From: Nocardioides rubriscoriae
GTDB taxonomy: Bacteria > Actinomycetota > Actinomycetes > Propionibacteriales > Nocardioidaceae
Assembly (NCBI RefSeq): GCF_008087085.1
Contig: NZ_VIYJ01000006.1
Span: 1-64,000, forward strand
Direction of reading: 5' to 3'
DNA: 64,000 bases
Both the position numbers and the translations under genes were made by a program. Positions 25,601 through 33,098 of this stretch are shown here, in pieces; position 1 is the first letter of the stretch, and each line of letters begins with the position of its first letter. The notes under the pieces were generated by a model, which was not told the DNA's origin, did not search any database, and worked only from the letters and a program-made list of their open reading frames with translations.

Positions 25601-28600
25601 TCGGCGGTGAGGCCGTCGTTGGCGTCGCCGGCGTAGAGGTCGCCGTCGAGGTCGACGAGGCCCTTGACCACGCGGGTGACCGAGTTGCAGGCCAGCAGGC
25701 GCTGCGCGACCGACGGATCGGTCGCGCCCGCGTCGGGCTCGGTGTCGCGGCCCTCGCCGTAGACGCTGTCGACGCCCACGTCGCCGACGAGCAGGTCGGA
25801 GCCGCTGCCGCCGGCGACGACGTCGTCGCCCGCGCCGCCGTCGAGGTAGTCCTTGCCCGCGCCGACCGCGTCGGGGCCGAGGGTGCCGTCGAGGAGGCGC
25901 CGGCCCCCGCGGACGAGGGTCACGTCGTCGCCGTACAGCACGTCGTCGCCCGGGCCGCCCTCGGCCCGGTCGTCGCCGGTGCCGCCGCGGATGACGTCGC
26001 GGTCGGTCGTGCCGTCGGTCGTGCCGTCGGTCGTGCCGTCGGTCGGGGTGGTGACGTCGTCGCCGGTGGCCCCGGCCGCGTCGCCGGACAGGTCGTCGTC
26101 GCCCGCGCGCCCGCAGATCTCGTCGGGACCGCTGCCGCCGTCGAGGGTGTCGACGCCGTTGCCGCCGACCACGACGTCCTTCTCGGTGCCGCCGGTCACG
26201 AAGTCGCCGGTGGCGGCGCCGCTGTCGGGGGTCCCGGACTCGCAGAGGTCGTCGAGGGCCGCGTCGCCGGGCACCCGGGCGGTGAGGGTGTCGACCGTCG
26301 TGGGCTCGGGGTTGGTCCGGCCCTCGGTGAGCACCAGCGCCGTACGCCGGCCCGTGGTGAACAGGGTGTCGATCCCGGGGGCGGTGAGCGTGGACTCGTC
26401 GCCGCCGACGACGACGTCGGACCCGTCGCCGCCGTCGACCGAGTCGAGGCCGGGTCCGCCGACGAGCACGTCGCCGCTGTCGAAGCCGAGCCGGACCTGG
26501 TCGGCCACGTCGGCGTCGGTGCCGTCGGCCTTGCGGACGAGCACCGCGCGCACGTCGCGGCCGGGCCCGCCGACGAGGCTGTCGTTGCCGTCGCCGCCGT
26601 TGCCGCGGTCGGCCCCGGGTCCGCCCTCGAGGCGGTCGTTGCCGGTGCCGCCCGCGAGGTCGTCGCGACCCGCGCCCCCGCCGACGACGTCGTCGTCGGC
26701 GCCGCCGGTCGCGGTGTCGTCGCCCAGGCCGGTCTCGATGCTGTCGGTGCCGGGGCCGCCGTCGATGCCGGTGTCGTCACCGTCGCCGGTGCTCAGGGTG
26801 TCGTCGCCGACACCGCCGGACAGACGGGTGACCCGGGCCGAGAACGCCGAGGTCGTCAGGGCGATCCCGCCCTGGGCGTCGGTCGAGAACTCCTCGCCGG
26901 CCAGGAACGAGATCTTGTCGTCGCCGGTGCCGCCGTCGGCCTGGAAGGTCGGGGGAGCGGCCAGGTCGTCGGTGGTGCCGACGGTGGTGGACAGGACGTC
27001 GGTCGCGGACATCGAGAGCCCGGACTGGTAGATCGTCAGGTCGTAGTGGCCGTTCGGCTTGAGCTGGGTCTCGACGTTCTGGACCCGTCCGAAGCCGCTG
27101 ACCTCGTAGACCGTGCGTCCGGAGCCCTTGTCGAACTCGCGCACCTCGTACTCGTCGGCGATGTCCGCGGCGCCGGCGATCCGTTGGGTGCTCTGGTCGC
27201 CTGAGGTGAGCACGAGGGTGCCCCCGTCGCGGAGCACGAGGGTCGGGACGACGTCGGGGCAGCCGTACTTGAACAGCTCGTAGGGGCCGAGCTTGAGCAG
27301 CTCGTACTCGTACTCGAGCGAGGTGAGCAGCAGCTCGATCTCGACGTAGACCGAGATCGAGGCCTCGATCTCGGCGCTCGCGTCGAAGACGCACGACGCC
27401 TGGCCGGAGAACAGGGTCTTGATCTCGGCGGTGCGCAGCCGTCCGTCGTCGTCGGGGTCGTTGATGTCGAGGTTGACCGTGAGGGTGACGCTGCCCTTGA
27501 GGCCGGCGGTGACGATGCCGATGCTGACGCCGGCCCCGGCCTCGAGGGTCGTGACGACCTTGACCTCGGGCACGTCGACGCCGTCGCCGTCGAGGTCGTC
27601 GAGGTAGAAGCCCTGCCGGATCACGCTGCCGCCGTCGAAGGCGGCGTACGCCGTGCGGAGGGCATCGACGTCGCCGGGGGCGACCGAGCGGGCGGCCAGG
27701 GTCTGGGCGTAGGAGTCGAAGCCGAGCGCGAGGCGGCCCTCGACCGAGATCGACCCGCCGACGAACGGCGTGATCGGGACGGGTCCGGCCATGATCGGGC
27801 CGAACGTCTGGTGGTAGGCCACCTGGGCCTTGAGGGTGCCGAGGTCGAGGCGGAAGTAGGACGCCTCGCCCTCACCGGTGAGCACGTCCATCAGCTGGTC
27901 GGGGTCGGACAGGAAGGGCAGCGAGAAGCCGGGCAGCTGGCCGGTCACCTCGCGGGTGCGGGTCGCCACGCTGGTCTTGGTCTTGCGCGCGCCGAGGCGG
28001 TTCTCCTGGGTCGTCTGACCGGGGGCACCCTGGGCGGGCTTGTCGGCGGCGGCGAGGTCCTCGTCGTCGGGGCAGGGCTGCGGGGCCTTCTTGACGACCG
28101 TGGGGGGCGGCGTCGTGCCGCCGGTCGCAGGCCCGGCGGTCGACGTGGTGATCGCCTCGGTGCACTTGCTGTAGAGGGACACGTCGCTGGGGTCCAGGCT
28201 CAGGGCCGTCCCGGCGGTCGCGAGGTTCTCGAGCGGGACGTAGCCGTCGCCGGTGCTGCTCTTGAGCGCGGCCACGCCGTGGAGCACGTCGGTCACGCCG
28301 CCGACGAGGGTGATCACGCGGTGGGCGAGCTCGAGCTGGGGCTTCTTGGTGGCCTTCGAGAGCGTCTCGAGCAGGCTGAGCAGCGACACCTCGTCGCCTC
28401 CGGCGAGCTCGGAGAGGTCGGAGACCACGGGGATCGGGGTGCGTAGCACGTCGACGACGTCGCGGACGGGTGCGAGGTAGGGGTCGATGACCGCGAAGGG
28501 CGTGGCCACCGTGTCGATGACGCCGCCCATCGCGAGCTGCACGTCGTTGTAGGTGATCTCGGTGGGCTCGCCCGCGGAGTCCTCGTCGAAGCCGCCGGTC

Positions 28601-31600
28601 GGGCTCCACGGGATGTCGATGCGGCCCTTGAGGCCGAAGACGCCGTTGGCCATGGCGCCCTTGTCGTCGGTGGTGTCGAACCCGAGCTCGAGGCCTTGGT
28701 CGTCGCCGACGAAGCGCGGCGTGGTCGCCAGGCCCCCGTCGTAGAGGTCGAAGAGGCTGTAGGCCGTCGTGTCGGTGGTGGTCGGCGTGATCTCGATCGT
28801 GGTGTCGACCGAGCCACCGGTGGCCGTCGGGGTGAGCAGGGCCGGCAGGTAGCCGACGATGGCGTCCATCGTGGCGGGCATGTCGGCCCGGACCTTGAGC
28901 GACAGCGTGTCGGAGGGAGCGACGACGACCTGGGGGCCGACGCCGCGCTGCAGCTGCAGGGTGACCGGCAGGGTCCAGCTCGTGGTCGTGGCGACGAGCT
29001 TGGTGGAGCGGACCTCGAGCCCGGGCAGACCGGTGTCGAACGGCTTCTGGCCCGTCTTCGACGACCCCTTGAGGATGGTCGTGACCGTGACGGTGTCCCA
29101 CCCGGTCGCGGTGTTGGTCGCGCAGGGGGTCGTGCTGGGCGGCGTGGTGGGCGCGGGGCACGGGCTGCACGCCTTGTTGGTGCCGCCGCAGGCGACGGTG
29201 ACGGTGACGGCGCCCGGGGCCTCGAGGCCGGGCGCTCCCGTGATGGCGGCCCTGACTGCGGTCGCGAGCGCCGTCTTCAGTGCGGTGTCGGTCGTGGCGG
29301 TGGTGACGGCGGTCGTCGCGAGCTGGGTGCGCAGCCTGCTGGTCAGCCCGGTGAGGATCTCCGGGACGCCGGCGCCGGCGTCGAGGTCGGTGCCGATCAG
29401 GGGGGCCGAGACGGGGGCGCCGTCGGGGCCGAGGTTGCGGGGCGCGGAGCCGTCCATGGCCGACCCGAGGGCGGCGGCCAGGCCGTCGAGGCCCTCGGCG
29501 AGGTAGGCGACCTTCATGGCGTCGCGCACGGGCGCGACGGCGCCGGCGCCGCCGGAGGAGTCGGTCGCCAGGCCCCGGTAGGCGATCACGCCGCCGGTGC
29601 CGACGGCGAGCGCGGCCCGGGCGGCGTCGCCGGAGCGCGCGTTGCTACGACGGGTCTCGAGCCGGCCGCCGGTCGTGCCGCTGGGCACGTAGTCGGTCAC
29701 GACCCGTACGCCGAGGTCGGCGGAGGAGCCCGTGGCGGCGACGGTGAGCTCGCCGACCCCGGCCTGCAGCGCGCCGGCCAGGGGGGTGCCGCTGCTGGTC
29801 AGGGTGGCGGTCGAGTCGGTCCTGGTGTCGTCGTCCACGGCGGGTCGGGCGGTGGTGCGGTCGACGCGGACGGCGAGGGTGGTGGTGGACGCGACACCGA
29901 CGTCGGGGGTCTTGGTGCTGGTGACCTGCCCGCGGCCGGGCTTGGCGGGGTCGCCGCCCGCCGCGGGCATGCCGAGGTCGTCGAAGCGCAGCGGGGCGGG
30001 CAGGGTCGTGCCGTCGGGCGCCGACGCCTGCAGCCTCACCTCGAGGTCGGTGGAGCCGAGGACGAAGGAGAGGCGGGGGAGGTAGCTCCCCGGCTGGCCG
30101 CTGACCGTGACCATGCTGCCGACGGCGGCCGCCATCTCCTGGGCGCTCGACACGTGCGCCAGACCGGCGGTCGTGGTGCCGGTGCGCTCGTCGGCGGTGG
30201 CGGTGGCGGCCAGGGTGGCGAGGCCCTGCCGCAGGGCCTCGCGCTCCACGGCGAGCTGGGCGGGCTTGAGGTCGACCAGCGGCAGGGTCGAGGTGTACTG
30301 GTCGAACGGCAGGCCGTCGGCGACGTTGTCGCCCTCGAGACGGTCGAACTCCGAGAGGCTGGTCGACAGCCCGTCGATGACGGAGTCGCGCAGGGCGAAG
30401 GGGTCGCCGAGCACGATCGTCTCGACGACCTGGCCGTCGGTCAGCGGGGTCTGCCCGTTGGGGGCCAGCCCGGAGCAGGTGAGGGTGTCGGCCGTGACGA
30501 TCTCGACGTTCTGGCAGCCGAGCCCGTCGGCCAGCAGGCGCCGCGCGACCTGCGTGTCCTCGCCGCCCGCGACGGGCACGGCGGCGTTGAGGGCCGAGTA
30601 GAGCGTCTGGCCCGGCGCGAGCGAGGTGATCGCGAGCCGGACGGTGTCGGTGGCGCCCTGGGTGACCCGGGCGGTCCCGGTGAGGAACTGGGCCGGGACG
30701 GGGTCGAAGACCCGCAGCGGGGCGTACCCGGCGTCGAAGCTCGCCGTCGGCAGCCCGGTGGGGTTCCAGGTGACGCCGGCCGAGCCGGTCGCGCCGCCGG
30801 CCTGCCCGGTGGCGTACGTCGAGCCCGAGAGCGGCTCCTCGCGGGCGCGGAAGGCGATCGAGGCGGTCATGGCGGAGGTCAGCGCGAGCTGGTCGGGGTC
30901 CAGGCCGCCGTCCTCGTTGAAGAGGTCGGTGATGTCGAGGGGCGAGGTGGCCGAGGCCGTGCCGGACGGCACGCGGTCGAGGGTGACCGCGGGGCCGGTG
31001 CCGGCCCGGCCGAGCGTGAGGTCGGTGAGGTCGGCGGTGACCTTGAGGAAGCCGATGCGGGCCGCGAGGCCGGTGACCTGGGTCTGGGTCGTGGCCGACA
31101 GCCCGCCGATCCGGATGAGCGAGGCGTCGTGGGGCAGCAGGAAGGTCTGGCGGTCGCTGCCGGCCGCGGGGGTGCCGGTCTGGATGCCGAAGCCGACGTC
31201 GAAGGACGCGTCGGTGGCGGTGGCCCTGGCGACGCCCGGGTTGTCGGGGTCCGTCGACCGCAGGCCCGTCAGGCCGACGAGCGCGCCGAGGGTCCCGGGG
31301 TTGCCGAGGGCGAGCTCGGCGGTGCTGGACGCGCGCTCGACGTCGACGGCCACGTCGAGGCGGCCGTCGACGAGCTCGGCTGCGGCGGAGGAGCCCGGGA
31401 TCTCGCCGATGCGGCCGACGACGTCCTGGACCGTGCGCGGCAGGGAGCGAGCCGTGTAGGAGGTCGTGGAGACCTCGCCGGTGCCGGGATCGGTCACCGC
31501 GGAGGTGAAGGAGACCTCGAGGTCGGGCTCACCGTCGGAGCCGTCGATGCGGACCAGTCCCGAGGGCGCCTCGCCCAGGGCGGTGTCGGGCTCCTCGACG

Positions 31601-32856
31601 ATCGACCCGGGGCCGTGGAGCACCCAGTCGTCGACCGTGAGCGTGCCGAGGCCGCTGGCGGTGGTGGCCTGGCAGTAGACGGTGTCGCCGGGCGCCGCGA
31701 CGCCGGTCGGCGGGTTGGCGGGGGACGGCCCGCACACGACCTGGGCGGCCGCGGCCGTCGAGAGCAGGGCCAGCAGGTCGTCGCCGGGGGCGAAGAGGTC
31801 GGAGGTGCCGCCGCCGAGGTGGGGGAAGGGGACGTCGGCGGCGTCCTGGAGCGCCAGGACCGTGCCGGTGTACTGGGCCAGCGACGTCACGCCGTCGACC
31901 ATCGACAGCCCGGTCGCCTGGGCCAGGCGGCCGCCGTAGGTGCGCACGGCGTCGGCAGCCGCCGGCCAGACCTCGGCGCCGGGGTCGCCGGACCGCTCGA
32001 GGGTCAGGCTCCCGGAGCGCTCGGCGTCGGTGCCGCCGGTGAGGGAGGCGGGCAGGGCGACGTCGAGGGCGACGTCGAGGTCGTTGTCGGTGGTGGTGAC
32101 CCGGAACAGGTCGGCCAGGGTCGAGTAGCGCAGGTCCTCGAGGGTCAGCAGGGAGCGGCCGTCGGGGTCGCGCATCGTGATGACCTGGTCGCGGTGCGCG
32201 CGGTAGTGACCACCGGTGACCCTGACCCTGGTGAAGCCCTGGCGGGCGTCGAAGCCTCGCAGCGAGTCGGTCTCGAGGTCGACGGAGAGGTCCATGACCG
32301 GCTGGCTGACCAGCGCCACCCGCAGCAGGGGGTCGTCCTGGGCCGGGTCGATCGCGACCACGAACGGGGCGTCGTCGCGCGTCGTGAGCGACACCGTGGC
32401 GGTGCCCGCTCCGTCGTTGGGCCCAAGGCGCAGGTCGCCGTCGTCGTGCACCAGCGGCACCCCGGTGCTCACGGTGCGGTCGTAGGTGAAGGCGATCGTG
32501 GACGGGTCGGAGTCGTCGACGATCGTGACGCCCTCGACGGCGTCGAGCGCCGCGTCGAGGTCGGTGTTCTGCAGGGCCGTCTCGAAGTTGCGGGTCAGGC
32601 TCTCGTCGAGCCCGAGCACGTCGGCCAGGGAGGTCGTCGTGAACGGCAGGGGTGTCGCGAGCTCGGGGGTCTGGCCGACCGCCGAGATCGACCCGGTCAG
32701 GGCCAGGACCCCGATGCGCAGGGCGGAGGCGTCCCCCGCCGTCGACGGCACCGCGGCGGCCGGTGCGGTCAGTGCCGGGCTGCCGAGCACCACCAGCGCT
32801 GCGGCCACCAGGGTTGTGACGGCGCGACGCAGCGGCCTCAGGACATGGCTGTTCAC
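22654..32856 (-). CDS. Giant secreted RTX-repeat calcium-binding protein (3400 aa)
   Basis: A single open reading frame of 10.2 kb. The N-terminus VNSHVLRPLRRAVTTLVAAALVVLGSPALTAPAAAVPS is a signal peptide. Residues about 40-1960 are Thr/Ala/Gly/Asp-rich, beta-strand-like and match no family I recognise; they include a short Cys/Pro-rich linker around ACSPCPAPTTPP and an EF-hand-like DINDPDDDGRLRTAEI. Residues about 1970-3290 are RTX nonapeptides (GGxGxDxLx, for example GGTGNDRLEGGPGADRGNG) that bind calcium and fold into beta-rolls outside the cell. No protease, lipase or anchor motif was found. The GTG at 32856 is preceded by a G-run ribosome site next to a hairpin. Adhesin, S-layer-like or matrix roles are possible; none is proven. 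Confidence 0.88.
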   Translation of the reverse strand: MNSHVLRPLRRAVTTLVAAALVVLGSPALTAPAAAVPSTAGDASALRIGVLALTGSISAVGQTPELATPLPFTTTSLADVLGLDESLTRNFETALQNTDLDAALDAVEGVTIVDDSDPSTIAFTYDRTVSTGVPLVHDDGDLRLGPNDGAGTATVSLTTRDDAPFVVAIDPAQDDPLLRVALVSQPVMDLSVDLETDSLRGFDARQGFTRVRVTGGHYRAHRDQVITMRDPDGRSLLTLEDLRYSTLADLFRVTTTDNDLDVALDVALPASLTGGTDAERSGSLTLERSGDPGAEVWPAAADAVRTYGGRLAQATGLSMVDGVTSLAQYTGTVLALQDAADVPFPHLGGGTSDLFAPGDDLLALLSTAAAAQVVCGPSPANPPTGVAAPGDTVYCQATTASGLGTLTVDDWVLHGPGSIVEEPDTALGEAPSGLVRIDGSDGEPDLEVSFTSAVTDPGTGEVSTTSYTARSLPRTVQDVVGRIGEIPGSSAAAELVDGRLDVAVDVERASSTAELALGNPGTLGALVGLTGLRSTDPDNPGVARATATDASFDVGFGIQTGTPAAGSDRQTFLLPHDASLIRIGGLSATTQTQVTGLAARIGFLKVTADLTDLTLGRAGTGPAVTLDRVPSGTASATSPLDITDLFNEDGGLDPDQLALTSAMTASIAFRAREEPLSGSTYATGQAGGATGSAGVTWNPTGLPTASFDAGYAPLRVFDPVPAQFLTGTARVTQGATDTVRLAITSLAPGQTLYSALNAAVPVAGGEDTQVARRLLADGLGCQNVEIVTADTLTCSGLAPNGQTPLTDGQVVETIVLGDPFALRDSVIDGLSTSLSEFDRLEGDNVADGLPFDQYTSTLPLVDLKPAQLAVEREALRQGLATLAATATADERTGTTTAGLAHVSSAQEMAAAVGSMVTVSGQPGSYLPRLSFVLGSTDLEVRLQASAPDGTTLPAPLRFDDLGMPAAGGDPAKPGRGQVTSTKTPDVGVASTTTLAVRVDRTTARPAVDDDTRTDSTATLTSSGTPLAGALQAGVGELTVAATGSSADLGVRVVTDYVPSGTTGGRLETRRSNARSGDAARAALAVGTGGVIAYRGLATDSSGGAGAVAPVRDAMKVAYLAEGLDGLAAALGSAMDGSAPRNLGPDGAPVSAPLIGTDLDAGAGVPEILTGLTSRLRTQLATTAVTTATTDTALKTALATAVRAAITGAPGLEAPGAVTVTVACGGTNKACSPCPAPTTPPSTTPCATNTATGWDTVTVTTILKGSSKTGQKPFDTGLPGLEVRSTKLVATTTSWTLPVTLQLQRGVGPQVVVAPSDTLSLKVRADMPATMDAIVGYLPALLTPTATGGSVDTTIEITPTTTDTTAYSLFDLYDGGLATTPRFVGDDQGLELGFDTTDDKGAMANGVFGLKGRIDIPWSPTGGFDEDSAGEPTEITYNDVQLAMGGVIDTVATPFAVIDPYLAPVRDVVDVLRTPIPVVSDLSELAGGDEVSLLSLLETLSKATKKPQLELAHRVITLVGGVTDVLHGVAALKSSTGDGYVPLENLATAGTALSLDPSDVSLYSKCTEAITTSTAGPATGGTTPPPTVVKKAPQPCPDDEDLAAADKPAQGAPGQTTQENRLGARKTKTSVATRTREVTGQLPGFSLPFLSDPDQLMDVLTGEGEASYFRLDLGTLKAQVAYHQTFGPIMAGPVPITPFVGGSISVEGRLALGFDSYAQTLAARSVAPGDVDALRTAYAAFDGGSVIRQGFYLDDLDGDGVDVPEVKVVTTLEAGAGVSIGIVTAGLKGSVTLTVNLDINDPDDDGRLRTAEIKTLFSGQASCVFDASAEIEASISVYVEIELLLTSLEYEYELLKLGPYELFKYGCPDVVPTLVLRDGGTLVLTSGDQSTQRIAGAADIADEYEVREFDKGSGRTVYEVSGFGRVQNVETQLKPNGHYDLTIYQSGLSMSATDVLSTTVGTTDDLAAPPTFQADGGTGDDKISFLAGEEFSTDAQGGIALTTSAFSARVTRLSGGVGDDTLSTGDGDDTGIDGGPGTDSIETGLGDDTATGGADDDVVGGGAGRDDLAGGTGNDRLEGGPGADRGNGGDGNDSLVGGPGRDVRAVLVRKADGTDADVADQVRLGFDSGDVLVGGPGLDSVDGGDGSDVVVGGDESTLTAPGIDTLFTTGRRTALVLTEGRTNPEPTTVDTLTARVPGDAALDDLCESGTPDSGAATGDFVTGGTEKDVVVGGNGVDTLDGGSGPDEICGRAGDDDLSGDAAGATGDDVTTPTDGTTDGTTDGTTDRDVIRGGTGDDRAEGGPGDDVLYGDDVTLVRGGRRLLDGTLGPDAVGAGKDYLDGGAGDDVVAGGSGSDLLVGDVGVDSVYGEGRDTEPDAGATDPSVAQRLLACNSVTRVVKGLVDLDGDLYAGDANDGLTADTGTLAGLDVVDGRIQRPGSTDGFQGLLRGEVVVTGGRVDLDRDGVTVDVDGNADPDDTGVVDLPSMLTPGGDNADGDCVLAGDGDDELRGGSGSDYLGAGDGTDLADGGDGNDLLLGDDGTDVLLGGAASDVVVGGLGDDHLDGGAGDDRLRGNEGADDLVGGSPTGGATDGQDVLLGGRAEDVLVAENAVVVSESIVTAVTDPAVAWRASPLVPAAVVATAGSPLRFDSSALVCGPTPTTRYLTVLPGDGVDGVPVASPGTETAYDELYGGSSCDFVLGSTGDDLVRGGPDDDVVEGGPGSDLAYGDDGDDVVVGGSTFDPTTRSRYTVVRDGAGVPDGLDTIRGDGGPDGLDGADLVAGDNALPTRVEALVTPQAHDAPPYVLTLDDVATFDSSPDVGTAGADTILGGGYADLVFGQGGRDVIDGGSGDDHLEGNDGGDTIAAGPGDDDVLGGSSATDGRPLGDTGTRLTSPGPASAGSTTTLLDDGDALEGGSGDDVVLGDNGVLTRPSAPGTPTTRADGTRLRTVLLLDVATTTDAVPAGIGGGDTIASGEGRDLVFGQAGDDTADGGADDDYLEGNVGDDALSGGDGEDDVLGGGSHTTGAIITVAGTTVTDRLLTPVPGSLDRSAAGLVDGNDVLGGDGGGDVLLGDNGRVTRDGPSALLAGGSSGVHVVRRVAMADEVPGVWAGSDRLAGGAGDDDLYGQFDATRTTRAQQSYLGQRVAGDVLDGGSGDDALVGDQGIDVPTPAGALGGVDRTVSDRTGFIRELVRPHGTLVRVVTLSQSTLGGEDLLLGGDGLDSLHAGAGNDVVNAGSGDDVVLAGDGADAAWGGTGHDRLFGGAGNDLLDVKRRTFDRRLWQLAAPVEDTDRRRRTVNGRDVLYGGSGADAMQADMGDEGSARRAQGDRLIDWRSTTNYYKVCRSGYGSGRVLREPTSSMVSALRQLAAATGSVGSAELAIPAPERLVPYPDQGSFVCETG
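23250..24770 (-). repeat. Higher-order ~145-residue tandem repeat inside the RTX region
   Basis: Four consecutive blocks share the layout: DxVATxxx lead, GxDTIxxGxGxDLVFGQ, DDxLEGNxGxD, DDVLGGSSxT, then GxDxLxGGxGxDVLLGDNGxxTR. Approximate borders are 24770-24430, 24430-23996, 23995-23560 and 23560-23250. The second and third are closest to each other; the last is shortened. This shows duplication of whole RTX-plus-spacer modules. Confidence 0.7.
26005..26040 (-). repeat. 12-bp tandem repeat x3 (TDGT-coding)
   Basis: GGTCGTGCCGTC repeats exactly three times (26005-26016, 26017-26028, 26029-26040) with partial copies on both sides. It encodes TDGT units in a linker between RTX clusters of the giant protein. 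Being a whole number of codons, its expansion would keep the frame. Confidence 0.85.
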
Positions 32857-32867
32857 GAGAATTCCCC

Positions 32868-32898
32868 CCCCGGGTCGCCGGAAATCGGCGACCCGGGG
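32868..32898 (-). promoter_or_regulatory. 5'-UTR hairpin overlapping the ribosome site of the giant RTX gene
   Basis: CCCCGGGTCGCCG (32868-32880) pairs perfectly with CGGCGACCCGGGG (32886-32898) around a 5-base loop. On the RTX transcript the G-run that serves as ribosome site (32864-32871) runs into the 3' arm. The hairpin begins 11 bases from the GTG. No gene needs a terminator here because smc diverges. Confidence 0.6.
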
Positions 32899-33098
32899 CC
32901 GGTCTACGCCCTCTCGGGGCCGTGCGCACCGCTTTCGGACCAATTGAGGCAAAGATGTGGATCACGGGACGGCGGGGGCGCCGCGGGGTCGTGGCACTCC
33001 ACCGTTCCGACGGCGCGCGCGGGTAGGGTGGGGCCCGCTGAGCTTCCCCCGCGTCAGTGCCACCCGACGTACCCCCTCACCGGTGACGGAGCCCCGCG

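Larger units (their letters stand above)
22950..26960 (-). repeat. RTX nonapeptide-coding repeat array
   Basis: About 4 kb in which the minus strand encodes GGxGxDxxx units arranged in clusters of three to six, separated by 40-80 residue spacers that often contain TVLTLDDVA or VLGDNG. On the plus strand this appears as recurring GTCGTCGCCG and GCCGCCGTCG runs. The repeats continue to about residue 3290 of the giant protein. Confidence 0.85.

Noticed and set aside
23089..27204. A 1371-codon plus-strand open frame opposite the RTX gene
   Set aside because: Composition (Val/Gly/Ala/Asp only) is the mirror of the minus-strand RTX repeat codons; no start signal, signal peptide or domain.
20360..32856. 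RTX/Ig module as a prophage or integrative element
   Set aside because: No integrase, att repeats or tRNA gene at the borders; GC and codon use look like the host.
32940..32970. TGTGGATCA at about 32954 as a DnaA box
   Set aside because: Its complement TGATCCACA does not fit the actinobacterial consensus at the second position.
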